Source: Sphingopyxis macrogoltabida
GTDB taxonomy: Bacteria; Pseudomonadota; Alphaproteobacteria; Sphingomonadales; Sphingomonadaceae
NCBI RefSeq assembly: GCF_001307295.1
Contig: NZ_CP012700.1
Span: 685,001-749,000 of the forward strand
Direction of reading: 5' to 3'
DNA length: 64,000 nt
Positions 9,550-19,145 of this stretch are shown piece after piece (positions within the stretch are counted from its first letter, which is position 1; each line of letters begins with the position of its first letter). The notes under the pieces are model-generated. The model searched no databases. It saw only the letters and a list, made by a program, of their open reading frames with translations, and had not been told where the DNA came from. The position numbers were made by a program, and so were the translations under genes.

Positions 9550-11757
9550 ATGAAATTCGAGACCCCCGCGACGACCAACCCGATCGACCAGCTCAAGGTC
9601 GTCGGCAAACCGACCAACCGCATCGACGGCCCGCTCAAGACGACCGGCACCGCGCCTTATGCCTATGAACGCCACGATGTCGCGGCGAACCAGGCCTATG
9701 GCTTCGTCGTGGGCGCGGCGATCGCCAAGGGACGGATCGCATCGATGAACCTCGCCGACGCCAAGGCGGCACCCGGCGTACTCGCGATCGTCACCGCCGA
9801 CAATGCCGGCAAGCTCGTCAAGGGCGACTTCAATACCGCCAAATTGCTCGGCGGCCCGGCGATCGAGCATTATCATCAAGCGATCGCGCTTGTTGTCGCC
9901 GAAAGCTTCGAACAGGCGCGCGCCGCCGCGGCGCTCGTTCGCGTCGAATATGCGCGCAGCAAGGGCGGCTACGACCTCGCCGCCGCGCTGGACGGCGCGG
10001 CCAAGCCGGCGGCGTCCTTCGGGGTCGAACCCGACACCGCCATCGGCAATTTCGCTGGCGCCTTTGCCGAGGCGCCGGTGCAGGTCGACGCGCGCTACAC
10101 CACCCCCGACCACAGTCATGCGATGATGGAACCGCATGCGTCGATCGCGGCGTGGGAGGGCGACAAGCTGACGGTGTGGACGTCGAACCAGATGATCGCC
10201 TGGTCGGTCGGCGACATGGCCAAGACGCTGGGCATCCCGAAGGAAAATATCCGCTTCGATTCGCCCTATATCGGCGGCGGCTTCGGCGGCAAATTGTTCA
10301 ACCGCGCCGATGCCTTGCTCGCCGTGCTCGGTGCCAAGGCGGCGGGCCGGCCGGTCAAGGTCGCGCTGACGCGGCCGCTGATGATCAACAACACGACGCA
10401 CCGGCCGGCGACGATCCAGCGCGTCCGGCTCGGCGCCACCGCCGAAGGCAAGATTACCGCGATCGGTCACGAAAGCTGGTCGGGCGACCTGCCCGGCGGC
10501 GGCCCGGAAACTGCGGTGGCGCAGACGCGGCTGCTCTATGCCGGCGAGAACCGGATGACCGCGATGCGGCTCGCGGTGCTCGACCTGCCCGAAGGCAATG
10601 CGATGCGCGCGCCCGGCGAGGCGCCCGGCCTGATGGCACTCGAGATTGCGGTCGACGAACTGGCCGAAAAGCTCGGCATGGACCCGATCGTGCTGCGTAT
10701 CCTCAACGACACGCAGGTCGATCCTGAAAAACCCGAGCGGCGCTTCTCGCAGCGTCAGCTCAATGAATGCCTGACGGTGGGCGGCGAGAAATTCGGCTGG
10801 GCGAAGCGCAATGCCAAGCCGGGGATGGCGCGCGACGGGCGCTGGCTGGTCGGGATGGGCGTCGCGGCGGCGTTTCGCAACAACCTCAACGGCCCCTCGG
10901 CGGCGCGGGTCCGGCTCGACCGGTCGGGAGTGGTGACGGTCGAGACCGACATGACCGATATCGGCACCGGCACCTATACGATTATCGCGCAGACTGCCGC
11001 CGAAATGATGGGACTGCCGCTCGACAAGGTCGTCGTGAAGCTCGGCGATTCCGCTTTCCCCGTCTCGGCGGGTTCGGGCGGGCAATGGGGCGCGAACAGC
11101 TCGACCGCCGGCGTTTATGCCGCCTGCGTGAAACTGCGCGAGGCGGTGGCGCAGAAGCTCGGCATGAATGCCGCCGACGCCGTGTTCGCGGATGGCAAGG
11201 TCAAGTCGGGTAAGCGCAGCGCGGCGCTTGGCGATGCGGCCGCCGACGGCGAACTCGTCGCCGAAGACATGATGGAATATGGCGACCTCGCCGAAAAATA
11301 TCAGCAATCGACCTTCGGCGCGCATTTCTGTGAGGTCGGCGTCGATGCGATGACGGGCGAAATCCGTATCCGCCGGATGCTCGCGGTCTGCGCCGCGGGC
11401 CGCATCCTAAACCCCAAGGCCGCGCGCAGCCAGGTCATCGGGGCGATGACGATGGGGGCGGGCGCGGCGTTGATGGAGGAACTGGCGGTCGACAAGCGTT
11501 TCGGCTTTTTCGTCAACCACGACCTCGCGGGCTATGAAGTGCCCGTCCACGCCGACATCCCGCATCAGGAGGTGATCTTCCTCGACGAAACCGACCCGAC
11601 GACCTCGCCGATGAAGGCGAAGGGCGTCGGCGAACTCGGCATCTGCGGCGTCGCCGCTGCGGTCGCCAACGCCGTCTATAATGCAACCGGAGTGCGCGTG
11701 CGCAACTATCCGGTGACGCTCGACAAGCTGCTCGGCCAATTGCCGGACATCGCATGA
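9550..11757 (+). CDS. paoC: Periplasmic aldehyde oxidoreductase, molybdenum-binding subunit
   Basis: The 735-residue catalytic subunit binds molybdopterin cytosine dinucleotide and performs aldehyde hydroxylation. It follows E. coli PaoC closely from the first residues (NPIDQLKVVGKP) to the last. Visible landmarks are the GGGFGGK loop near residue 245, the segment RAPGEAPGLMALE near residue 355, and the catalytic glutamate in AKGVGELGICG near residue 697. It is the last gene of the paoABC operon and faces the convergent mocA gene. The physiological substrate is not set by sequence; the E. coli enzyme acts on aromatic aldehydes. Confidence 0.95.
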   Translation: MKFETPATTNPIDQLKVVGKPTNRIDGPLKTTGTAPYAYERHDVAANQAYGFVVGAAIAKGRIASMNLADAKAAPGVLAIVTADNAGKLVKGDFNTAKLLGGPAIEHYHQAIALVVAESFEQARAAAALVRVEYARSKGGYDLAAALDGAAKPAASFGVEPDTAIGNFAGAFAEAPVQVDARYTTPDHSHAMMEPHASIAAWEGDKLTVWTSNQMIAWSVGDMAKTLGIPKENIRFDSPYIGGGFGGKLFNRADALLAVLGAKAAGRPVKVALTRPLMINNTTHRPATIQRVRLGATAEGKITAIGHESWSGDLPGGGPETAVAQTRLLYAGENRMTAMRLAVLDLPEGNAMRAPGEAPGLMALEIAVDELAEKLGMDPIVLRILNDTQVDPEKPERRFSQRQLNECLTVGGEKFGWAKRNAKPGMARDGRWLVGMGVAAAFRNNLNGPSAARVRLDRSGVVTVETDMTDIGTGTYTIIAQTAAEMMGLPLDKVVVKLGDSAFPVSAGSGGQWGANSSTAGVYAACVKLREAVAQKLGMNAADAVFADGKVKSGKRSAALGDAAADGELVAEDMMEYGDLAEKYQQSTFGAHFCEVGVDAMTGEIRIRRMLAVCAAGRILNPKAARSQVIGAMTMGAGAALMEELAVDKRFGFFVNHDLAGYEVPVHADIPHQEVIFLDETDPTTSPMKAKGVGELGICGVAAAVANAVYNATGVRVRNYPVTLDKLLGQLPDIA

Positions 11758-11775
11758 TGCCATGCGGACGAAGGG

Positions 11776-12354
11776 TCAGATTGCGTGCAGGTCGCCCGGC
11801 CGGTCGATGTCGGCCAGTTCGCCGGGGCCTGCCATGACCAGCGCCGCATTCGCCAGCAGCGCCTTGCCGCCGCGGTCGCCTTCGCTCGCGCGCAGGCGGT
11901 CGAACAGCGCGCGGTCGAACAGCGCGGGCGGCATCGCGGTTTCGCCGTCGCTCGACGCCACGACCGGCGCGGAGACCGGATCGAAGCGGGCGAGCAGGCT
12001 TTGCAAATGGCCGGTGCCGACAAAGGGCATGTCGGCGAGGCAGACCAGCGCGGCGCGCTCGGGGCCGCGCGCGACGGCCGCAATGCCGAGCGACAGCGAT
12101 TGCGCGAGACCCGATTGTGGATCGGCATTGACTACGATCTCGAACCCCAGCGCGGACAACATCTCGGCCAATTCGCCGTCGCTTTCGGGACAGACAGCGA
12201 TCCGGCGCGCCGGCGCCAGTTCGGCGATCCGCTGCGCGGCGTGCAGCGCCAGCGGTTCGCCGGCGAGCGGCATCAGTAATTTGTCCTCGGGACCGAAGCG
12301 CCGCGACCGGCCGGCGGCGAGCAGGACGGCGACGATGTTCGCGGCGTCGTTCAT
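11776..12354 (-). CDS. mocA: Molybdenum cofactor cytidylyltransferase (MocA/MobA-like)
   Basis: This nucleotidyltransferase of 192 residues contains the N-terminal signature LLAAGRSRRFG with K-LL downstream and the metal-binding segment CLADMPFV. In PaoABC-type enzymes the cofactor must be converted to the cytosine dinucleotide, the MocA reaction (Mo-molybdopterin + CTP). Position between paoC and the XdhC-like chaperone fits this job. The inner ATG at 12354 is chosen over 12405 because a GGAGG-like site precedes it and because family proteins start just before the NTP-binding loop. It is transcribed divergently from the xdhC-like gene, 41 nt away. Confidence 0.82.
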   Translation of the reverse strand: MNDAANIVAVLLAAGRSRRFGPEDKLLMPLAGEPLALHAAQRIAELAPARRIAVCPESDGELAEMLSALGFEIVVNADPQSGLAQSLSLGIAAVARGPERAALVCLADMPFVGTGHLQSLLARFDPVSAPVVASSDGETAMPPALFDRALFDRLRASEGDRGGKALLANAALVMAGPGELADIDRPGDLHAI

Positions 12355-12395
12355 TCGGGCCTGCCTTTCCTCCACTGTCTCAGCGCAATAGGCCG

Positions 12396-13367
12396 ATGAT
12401 AGCAACCACCCCGGCCGATATATTGCGCTTCGCCGCGGCGCGGATCGACGAAGGGCGGGGCATCGTGCTCGTCACGCTCACCCATGTCGAGGGATCGTCG
12501 CCGCGCGCGATCGGTGCGCAAATGGCGGTGGCCGAGGATGGCCGCTACGCCGGATCCTTCTCCGGCGGTTGCATCGAGGCGGCGGTCGTCGCCGAAGCGG
12601 TCGGCACTCTCGCCGACGGCCGGGCGAAACTCGTGCGTTTCGGTGCCGGTTCGCCCTATCTCGACATCCGCCTGCCGTGCGGCAGCGGCATCGATCTGCT
12701 GTTCAATCCGCACCCCGACCCTGCGGCGCTGGCCCGCGTGCTGGCACGGCACGATCGCCGCGAACCGGCGGCGCTGCGCTTGTCGCACGAAGGCGTGAGC
12801 GTCGATGACGCGATGGCCAGCGGTTGGAAAGGCGACGGCTTCCATATCCGCTACCTACCAGGGCTTCGCCTCCTCGCGATGGGGCAGGGCGAGGAGCTTA
12901 CCGCACTGGCGCGCCTCGCCGCGGGTTTCGGTGCCGAGGCCTGCGCCGTTTCGCCAGACCGGGGGGCCTTGGCCGGGCTTACCGCCGAGGGAATCGACAC
13001 CGTCGAATGGATCGCGCGGGCGCATCTGCCGCCGTTCGCAAGCGACCCGTGGACCGCGTTCGTCTCGGTCTTTCACGACCGCGACTGGGAAGAGGAATTG
13101 CTGCCGCGTGCGCTCGGCCTTCCGGGCTTTTACGTCGGCGCGATCGGAAGCCCGCGGACGCAGGCGATCCGGCGCGATGCCTTGCGGTCGGCGGGTACGC
13201 CCGACCATCTTATCCGGCGGCTTCGCAAGACAGTCGGCCTCATTCCCGCGACGCGCGATCCGGCAACACTCGCGCTTTCGATCCTTTCGGAGATCGTGAA
13301 GGAATATCACGCCGTCCATGCGACGAGCGCCGTCATCGAACCATCTGGCGTCGATATCCCCGCCTGA
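12396..13367 (+). CDS. paoD: XdhC/PaoD-family molybdoenzyme maturation chaperone
   Basis: The protein of 323 residues combines the XdhC N-terminal domain (segment VEGSSPRAIGAQM, then GSFSGGCIEAAVV) with a C-terminal NAD-binding-like domain ending in the family motif GLPGFYVGAIGSPRT. Such proteins bind sulfurated cofactor and insert it into the matching apo-enzyme; PaoD is needed for PaoABC activity in E. coli. Neighbouring paoABC and mocA support the assignment. It acts in the cytoplasm before Tat export. The name paoD is by analogy and xdhC would be an equally fair label. Confidence 0.8.
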   Translation: MIATTPADILRFAAARIDEGRGIVLVTLTHVEGSSPRAIGAQMAVAEDGRYAGSFSGGCIEAAVVAEAVGTLADGRAKLVRFGAGSPYLDIRLPCGSGIDLLFNPHPDPAALARVLARHDRREPAALRLSHEGVSVDDAMASGWKGDGFHIRYLPGLRLLAMGQGEELTALARLAAGFGAEACAVSPDRGALAGLTAEGIDTVEWIARAHLPPFASDPWTAFVSVFHDRDWEEELLPRALGLPGFYVGAIGSPRTQAIRRDALRSAGTPDHLIRRLRKTVGLIPATRDPATLALSILSEIVKEYHAVHATSAVIEPSGVDIPA

Positions 13368-13377
13368 TGCGCCGTTC

Positions 13378-14451
13378 TTAACCGTCGCAGTCGTTCCAGT
13401 AATCCTTGTTCGTGGTGCAGCTTTGCAGCCCCGAATAATGATTGACCGTGCACACCGTCTTCATCGGACAGGCCTTGAACGCCCGGGGTACATATTGCGG
13501 CGGGGCCTTGGCCTTGGTGAAGGCGGCGACGACCCGCTCGCGCAGGGGGATCAACTGGTTGCGGATATTCTCGTCGCCCTTGTTGATGCCCTCGTCCATC
13601 CAATAGAGAATCTCGTCCTCATTCTTGAGCGGGTCCTTCATCTGGAGGAGCGACGACGCCGCCATTACGGCGCCATAGGGTTCGCCCTGTTCGGCGACGG
13701 TGCGCGACAGGCGGTAGGCGAGGTTGAAGTCCTGCTTCACGCCGCGGTCGCCGTTGATCATGTCGAACGCCATGATGATCGCGTAGAAATGGCCGCGCTC
13801 GGCCGCCATGCGGAAATGTTCGAAGGCCTTCTTATAGTCTTTCTTGACGCCAAGGCCCTCATGATACTGGAGCCCGACGCGATAGATGGCGTCGATGTGG
13901 CCCGCCGCCGCGGACTGGCTGAGCAGTTCGAATGCCTTGGCATAATCCTGCTTCGCCCCCAGCGCGCCCGCCGCATATACCGTCCCCATCGTGAACAGCG
14001 CGACCGGGTCGCCCAGCTTTGCCGCCTCGTTGATCATTTCCAGCCCCTCTTGCGGGGTGCCGCCCTCGACCGTACCGCCCAGCCACGCCATGCCCAGTTC
14101 GCTGAGCGCCGCCGGGTCCTTTTGCTTGTGGTAAAAGGCGGCGGCGGTGTCGCGGCCTTCGATGGTGCGGATCCGCCACGCGTCGCCGCGCGCGATCATT
14201 TCGGGAAGCGGCGGTGCGCAGGGCGTGCCGCCATTCGCCGCAGCTTCGTGCGCCACCGCCCATTCGCGCTCAGCGGGCGAAATCGCGGTGCCGGCGTGGA
14301 GGTCGCTCACCAGCCGGTCATAGGCGTTATGGCAGTCGACATTCTGATGATATTCGCGCGCCGGATCGGGCATCGACCCGCCGCCGCCGGTCGTCGAAGA
14401 TGCTGTCGCCAGCGCCAGCAAGGGCGCCGCTATCGCCAATATCGTCCGCAT
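13378..14451 (-). CDS. Secreted Sel1-like repeat protein
   Basis: The 357-residue protein has an N-terminal signal peptide (MRTILAIAAPLLALATASS) and about five Sel1/TPR-like repeats of roughly 36 residues between residues 125 and 310 (for example GDPVALFTMGTVYAAGALGAK and GHIDAIYRVGLQYHEGLGVK). These alpha-solenoid repeats usually mediate protein contacts; no enzyme domain is visible. Four cysteines near the end may form disulfides. ATG 14451 is chosen over ATG 14526 because GGGGGAG precedes it and the signal peptide begins there. It is convergent with the paoD-like gene and its partner is unknown. Confidence 0.75.
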   Translation of the reverse strand: MRTILAIAAPLLALATASSTTGGGGSMPDPAREYHQNVDCHNAYDRLVSDLHAGTAISPAEREWAVAHEAAANGGTPCAPPLPEMIARGDAWRIRTIEGRDTAAAFYHKQKDPAALSELGMAWLGGTVEGGTPQEGLEMINEAAKLGDPVALFTMGTVYAAGALGAKQDYAKAFELLSQSAAAGHIDAIYRVGLQYHEGLGVKKDYKKAFEHFRMAAERGHFYAIIMAFDMINGDRGVKQDFNLAYRLSRTVAEQGEPYGAVMAASSLLQMKDPLKNEDEILYWMDEGINKGDENIRNQLIPLRERVVAAFTKAKAPPQYVPRAFKACPMKTVCTVNHYSGLQSCTTNKDYWNDCDG

Positions 14452-14591
14452 GACAAATTTCTCCCCCCACATACCCCATCGCATCTTGCCGCATATTCGC
14501 ATCCGATACTTGTAAGAACGCGCCAAGGCGTTGCGCCGCGGGGGCGGTCCTGTTAGGCGCGCGACCGTCTTTTCTCGCCAAGGGAACCATC

Positions 14592-15809
14592 ATGTCCGAT
14601 TCCATCAAGCGCGTCGTCCTCGCCTATTCGGGAGGGCTCGACACCAGCGTCATCCTGAAATGGCTGCAGGTGACCTATGGCTGCGAAGTCGTGACCTTTA
14701 CCGCCGACCTCGGGCAGGGCGAGGAATTGGGCCCGGCGCGCGAGAAGGCCGTGCTGATGGGGGTGAAGCCCGAGCATATCTATATCGACGACGTCCGCGA
14801 GGAATTCGTCCGCGATTTCGTCTTCCCGATGATGCGCGCGAATGCGCGCTACGAGGGCGATTATCTGCTCGGCACGTCGATCGCGCGCCCGCTGATCTCG
14901 AAGCGGCTGGTCGAGATCGCCAAAGAAACCGGCGCCGATGCGGTCGCGCACGGCGCGACGGGCAAGGGCAACGACCAGGTGCGCTTCGAACTCAGCGCCT
15001 ATGCGCTCAATCCCGATATCAAGGTGATTGCACCCTGGCGCGACTGGGACCTGACCAGCCGCACCGCGCTGATCGCGTGGGCCGAGCAGCACCAGATCCC
15101 GGTGCCCAAGGACAAGCGCGGCGAAAGTCCGTTCAGCACCGACGCGAACCTCCTCCACACCTCGTCGGAGGGCAAGGTGCTCGAGGATCCGTGGGAAGAG
15201 ACCCCCGACTATGTCTATTCACGCACGGTGAACCCCGAGGATGCGCCCGACACGCCCGAATATATCACGATCGATTTCGAACGCGGCGACGGCGTCGCGC
15301 TGAACGGACAGGCGATGTCGCCCGCGACGCTGCTCGCGGCGCTCAATGACCTTGGCCGCAAGCATGGCATCGGCCGCCTCGACCTCGTCGAGAACCGTTT
15401 CGTCGGCATGAAGTCGCGCGGCATGTACGAGACGCCGGGCGGCGAAATCTATGCCCGGGCGCACCGTGGGATCGAAAGCATCACGCTGGATCGTGGCGCG
15501 GCGCATCTCAAGGACGAGCTGATGCCGAAATATGCCGAGCTCATCTACAACGGCTTCTGGTTCGCGCCCGAACGCGAGATGCTGCAGGCGGCAATCGACC
15601 ACAGTCAGGAAAAGGTGTCGGGCACCGTCCGCCTCAAGCTCTACAAGGGCAACGCGAGCGTCGTCGGCCGCAAATCGCCGCACAGCCTGTACAGCGAGCG
15701 CCATGTGACCTTCGAGGATGATGCCGGCGCCTATGACCAGAAGGACGCGGCGGGCTTCATCAAGCTCAACGCGCTGCGCCTGAAGCTCCTCGCAAAGCGC
15801 GACCGCTAG
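14592..15809 (+). CDS. argG: Argininosuccinate synthase
   Basis: This cytoplasmic enzyme of arginine synthesis joins citrulline and aspartate with ATP to give argininosuccinate, AMP and pyrophosphate. The protein is 405 residues, the normal size. The ATP-pyrophosphatase loop AYSGGLDTS lies near residues 11-19, with the downstream family segments [14 protein letters not shown] and [13 protein letters not shown]. The ATG is preceded by AGGG-containing sequence. It appears to be transcribed alone, with a 140-nt upstream gap from the divergent Sel1 gene. Confidence 0.97.
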   Translation: MSDSIKRVVLAYSGGLDTSVILKWLQVTYGCEVVTFTADLGQGEELGPAREKAVLMGVKPEHIYIDDVREEFVRDFVFPMMRANARYEGDYLLGTSIARPLISKRLVEIAKETGADAVAHGATGKGNDQVRFELSAYALNPDIKVIAPWRDWDLTSRTALIAWAEQHQIPVPKDKRGESPFSTDANLLHTSSEGKVLEDPWEETPDYVYSRTVNPEDAPDTPEYITIDFERGDGVALNGQAMSPATLLAALNDLGRKHGIGRLDLVENRFVGMKSRGMYETPGGEIYARAHRGIESITLDRGAAHLKDELMPKYAELIYNGFWFAPEREMLQAAIDHSQEKVSGTVRLKLYKGNASVVGRKSPHSLYSERHVTFEDDAGAYDQKDAAGFIKLNALRLKLLAKRDR

Positions 15810-15877
15810 GCGACGCTTGAGCCGTCGGTCCCGGGCCGACTGCGCGCACGATTCGGTCCTGCCGACTCGGCTCATCG

Positions 15878-15905
15878 CGCTTGGGTGTCCGATCGCGCCC
15901 AAGCG
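15878..15905. terminator. Hairpin downstream of argG
   Basis: CGCTTGGG and CCCAAGCG form an 8-bp perfect stem with a 12-nt loop in the 234-nt gap after argG. A second, imperfect stem lies just before it (around 15821-15874). There is no T-run, so termination is only suggested. The rest of the gap, up to 16031, shows nothing recognisable. Confidence 0.3.
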
Positions 15906-16043
15906 ATGGAAAGCCGCGCCCGCCGTCTGTCACAAAATTTGCCTCTGCCTCGATTATCCCTGACTCATATCGCCGGGGTCGTTCGCGATTCCGGCACAAG
16001 ATATTCCGGGAGAGGATGCCGCTGTTTTAGCGGAAGATTTATC

Positions 16044-16223
16044 ATGGCAAATCAACAATCTGTCGATCAGGATGCCTTTGACTGGCAACCCTGTTCCTTC
16101 GTTCTGCCGCGTGTCGGCCTGATCCTGAGCCGCCATGGGCCGCGCACCCGCGTGATCATGCCGGGTCATTATCTGGTCCGTCGGTCGCGGACGTTGGGGC
16201 AGTGGATTTACCGCCGCGCCTGA
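16044..16223 (+). CDS. Small hypothetical protein (59 aa)
   Basis: The open frame starts at ATG 16044 with GGAAG about 8 nt upstream and encodes a basic protein beginning MANQQSVDQDAFDW. No domain, signal peptide or membrane segment is obvious. The codon pattern resembles genuine genes of this GC-rich genome only weakly over so short a length. It stands alone between argG and the next membrane-anchored hypothetical gene. I regard it as possible rather than established. Confidence 0.4.
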   Translation: MANQQSVDQDAFDWQPCSFVLPRVGLILSRHGPRTRVIMPGHYLVRRSRTLGQWIYRRA

Positions 16224-16342
16224 GGGCACGGCCTTGACCTGAAAAACATGGTGGCCTTGCGGGTTTGAACGCGCCAAACCGGCCGTGCTTGCAGCGCGCG
16301 CTTTCCGGCACGGGGCAAGCCTTCGTCAGGGGAGCCTCTGCA

Positions 16343-17089
16343 ATGCGCCTGTTCGACTCTTCTTCATGGCAAAGCATCGGGACGACCCTGCTTGGACTGG
16401 CGCTGGTCACCTTTCTCGGCGTTGGTATCCGCCTGATGATCATGATGACGATCCAGCAACGCCGCGAGCGGATGAACCGCCAGATCAACGAGCGGCTGCG
16501 GACGCTGATCGCCGCCTACAAGACACTCGGCGGTTCCTTCACCGGCAATCTCGCGGTCGATCCGCGGCATTTGCGTGACTTGCGGCGCGAAACGGGCGCA
16601 AAGGCCGAAAGCGAGCCCGAAGGTGCGCCAGTAGCCGATTCGTCGGTGAGCGAGAGCGGAGCGGGCGAATCGGACCGGCCGCGCCGCATTCGCGATGCGG
16701 TCGAGGCAGCGCTGTCCGACATCATCCTGCTGGGGACGGCGGAGCAGGTTCGCCTCGCCAGTCGGGCCGCGGAGGAGTTGACCGCCGGCCGGCCGGTGCA
16801 CGTGCATGAGTTGGTCGTCGCGCTGCGCGATTTCATCCGCAAGGCGCTCGATCTCGACCCGGTCCCCGCCGACGTCAGCATCCCGGTGCAGGGGCCGGCG
16901 CGGCCGTCCGGCAGTGGCGGCAGGGGCGGCGGAGCCGGGCGCGGCGGCGAATCGGGCGGGGGCGGTGGCGGCCGCGGCGGCGCGGGAGGTGGCGGCATGG
17001 GAATGGCCGGCGGCCTCGGTCTTGCCGGCGGCGCCAGCGTAGCGCGCGGGGCGGGAGCCGACGAGGATGATCTACAGCAATCCAAATGA
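16343..17089 (+). CDS. Hypothetical membrane-anchored protein with glycine-rich C-terminus
   Basis: The predicted 248-residue protein has one N-terminal membrane helix (about residues 12-35), a charged region with a putative helix resembling a coiled coil (residues 38-60), an acidic Ser/Glu-rich linker, a second helical segment (about residues 110-170), and a strongly Gly-rich tail from about residue 190. ATG 16343 is preceded by AGGGGAG. I do not recognise the family. The Gly-rich tail is low complexity and should not be used to infer function. It is followed 40 nt later by the threonine aldolase gene. Confidence 0.65.
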   Translation: MRLFDSSSWQSIGTTLLGLALVTFLGVGIRLMIMMTIQQRRERMNRQINERLRTLIAAYKTLGGSFTGNLAVDPRHLRDLRRETGAKAESEPEGAPVADSSVSESGAGESDRPRRIRDAVEAALSDIILLGTAEQVRLASRAAEELTAGRPVHVHELVVALRDFIRKALDLDPVPADVSIPVQGPARPSGSGGRGGGAGRGGESGGGGGGRGGAGGGGMGMAGGLGLAGGASVARGAGADEDDLQQSK

Positions 17090-17129
17090 AGACTTAGCAT
17101 GACGCATCACCTGCGCTAAGGCGCCGCTC

Positions 17130-18140
17130 ATGACTGCGACCCGCTTTTTTTCCGACAATGCCGCTGCCGTCCATCCTGCGGTGATGGAGGCGCTTTCGGC
17201 TGCCAACCATGTCGATACCGCCTATGACGGCGATGCGCTCAGCCAGTCGCTCGATGCCGCCTTTTCGAATCTGTTCGAAACGACCTGCGAAGTCGTCTGG
17301 ATACCCACCGGAACGGCCGCCAACAGCATCATCCTCGCTCATTTCGTGCGGCCTTGGCAGGGCATCCTTTGTTACGAGGAAGCGCATATCGAGGTCGACG
17401 AATGCGGCGCGCCCGCCTTTTATTCGGGCGGCGCGAAACTGATGACGCTGCCCGGGCGCGGGGCCAAGATCGACGCCGAGGCGCTGAAGACCCGCCTGTC
17501 GATGGTCCGCAAGGATGTCCATCAGGTCCAGCCGGCGGCGATCAGCATCACCAATGCGACCGAATATGGCCTCGCCTGGCGGCCCGGCGAGGTCGGCGCG
17601 ATCAGCGAGGTTGCGCGTGCCGAAGGCCTGAAGCTCCATATGGACGGAGCGCGTTTCGCCAATGCCGTTGCCTTTACCGGATGTGCGCCAGCCGATGTGA
17701 CGTGGCGTGCCGGGGTCGATGCGCTGTCCTTCGGCTTTACCAAGAACGGCGCGATGATGGCCGAGGCGATTGTCTTTTTCGGCGGCAGCGGCGGTGCGGG
17801 CGTCCGCGAACTCAAGAAGCGCGGCGGGCATTTGCTCAGCAAAGGCCGCTTCGTTGCGGCGCAGATCCGCGCGATGCTGAAGGACGACCTATGGCTCACC
17901 AACGCGCGTGCGGCCAATGCAGGCGCGGCAGCGCTCGCTGCGGCATGCGGCGACCGGCTGATGTATCCGGTCGAGGCGAACGAACTGTTCGTCAAGCTGA
18001 CCGCGGACGAAGCCGCGCGGCTCCGGAAGGCGGGCTTCGATTTCTACGACTGGGGAACCGGAGCGGCTCGCCTCGTCACCAGTTGGGACCAGGATAGCGA
18101 ATCGGTCGCGCCGCTCGCGGCCGCCATCGCGGCGCTATGA
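17130..18140 (+). CDS. ltaE: Low-specificity L-threonine aldolase (PLP-dependent)
   Basis: This fold-type I PLP enzyme of the beta-eliminating lyase family cleaves L-threonine or L-allo-threonine to glycine and acetaldehyde. The 336 residues fit. Landmarks are FFSDNAAAVHPAV at the N-terminus, the aspartate in HMDGARFANAV that pairs with the PLP ring nitrogen, and the PLP lysine in SFGFTKNGAMMAEAIVF near residue 210. Substrate preference within the family varies, so the symbol is by family. Its stop overlaps the next gene by ATGA, indicating coupled expression with the EamA transporter. Confidence 0.85.
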   Translation: MTATRFFSDNAAAVHPAVMEALSAANHVDTAYDGDALSQSLDAAFSNLFETTCEVVWIPTGTAANSIILAHFVRPWQGILCYEEAHIEVDECGAPAFYSGGAKLMTLPGRGAKIDAEALKTRLSMVRKDVHQVQPAAISITNATEYGLAWRPGEVGAISEVARAEGLKLHMDGARFANAVAFTGCAPADVTWRAGVDALSFGFTKNGAMMAEAIVFFGGSGGAGVRELKKRGGHLLSKGRFVAAQIRAMLKDDLWLTNARAANAGAAALAAACGDRLMYPVEANELFVKLTADEAARLRKAGFDFYDWGTGAARLVTSWDQDSESVAPLAAAIAAL

Positions 18141-19099
18141 GCGGCGCGGCAGCGCATTCGCTGCTGAGTCCGCGCGTCCTCATTCCCTTCGCGCTCGTCA
18201 CGCTGATCTGGGGATCGACCTGGATCGTCATTACCGGCCAATTGGGCATCGTCCCGCCAAGCTGGTCGGTGACCTATCGTTTCGCGGTTGCGGGCCTCGC
18301 GATGTTTGCCTTTGCGCTGGTCCGCGGCGAACGGCTGGGACTCGAACCGCGCGCGATGGCGTTCGCGGTCATCCTTGGCGCGGCGCAGTTCGCGTTCAAC
18401 TTCAACTTCGTCTATCGCGCCGAACAGCATATCACCTCGGGTCTCGTCGCCGTGCTCTTCGCGCTGCTCATCGTTCCCAATACGCTGCTCGGCCGCGCTT
18501 TCCTGAAAACGCCGCTCGAGGGACGCTTTCTGGCCGGGGCGGGGATTGCGATCGTCGGCGTCGGCATGATGATCCTGCACGAATATCGCGCCGCGGCGCT
18601 CGGGCCGGCAGCGGTGCTCACGGGTACCGCCTTCACGCTCGCCGGGGTGATGAGCGCGTCGGTCGCCAATGTGATGCAGGGAACGGGCATCGCGCGCGCG
18701 CAATCGATGACGGTGATGATCGCGTGGGCGATGCTGTTCGGGACGCTCTTCGACGGCTGTTATGCATGGGTCACCACGGGCCCGCCGGTCATCGAGCCGA
18801 CCTTCGCCTATCTCGGCGGTGTCCTCTATCTCGGCGTGATCGCGAGCGCGCTCGCCTTTCCGCTCTATTTCAACGTGATCCGCGCCGTCGGACCCGGGCA
18901 GGCGGCGTGGTCGAGCGTCCTCGTGCCGATCATCGCCATGGGGTTTTCGACCGCCTTCGAAGGCTATCGCTGGTCGTCGCTGTCGATCACCGGCGGCGTC
19001 GTCGCGCTCGTCGGGCTGGTGATCGCGGTCGCCAAGCGCCCCGAGCGCCCGACGGTGAGCGGCAATATGGTCGCGGTGGCGGTCGACCGGCCCGAGTGA
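18137..19099 (+). CDS. EamA/DMT-family transporter
   Basis: The protein of 320 residues has about ten hydrophobic helices in two EamA repeats. The first repeat begins LVTLIWGSTWIVI, a typical drug/metabolite transporter signature. It probably exports a small metabolite across the inner membrane; members of the family move amino acids and related compounds. Translational coupling to the threonine aldolase gene (4-nt overlap) hints at a link to threonine or glycine, but this is inference. Confidence 0.85.
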   Translation: MSGAAAHSLLSPRVLIPFALVTLIWGSTWIVITGQLGIVPPSWSVTYRFAVAGLAMFAFALVRGERLGLEPRAMAFAVILGAAQFAFNFNFVYRAEQHITSGLVAVLFALLIVPNTLLGRAFLKTPLEGRFLAGAGIAIVGVGMMILHEYRAAALGPAAVLTGTAFTLAGVMSASVANVMQGTGIARAQSMTVMIAWAMLFGTLFDGCYAWVTTGPPVIEPTFAYLGGVLYLGVIASALAFPLYFNVIRAVGPGQAAWSSVLVPIIAMGFSTAFEGYRWSSLSITGGVVALVGLVIAVAKRPERPTVSGNMVAVAVDRPE

Positions 19100-19145
19100 T
19101 CGCGGGGCCTTTGCAGGCCCCGTCGGCCTGCGCTAGACCCGCGCG

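Noticed and set aside
8548..11325. Long antisense open frame (925 codons) opposite paoBC
   Set aside because: It is the mirror of GC-rich coding sequence; composition is Arg/His/Asp-rich with no domain, while the plus strand encodes clear PaoB/PaoC.
13318..14556. Plus-strand open frame opposite the Sel1-repeat gene
   Set aside because: The minus strand has a signal peptide, ribosome site and regular Sel1 repeats; the plus frame overlaps two real genes and has none of these.
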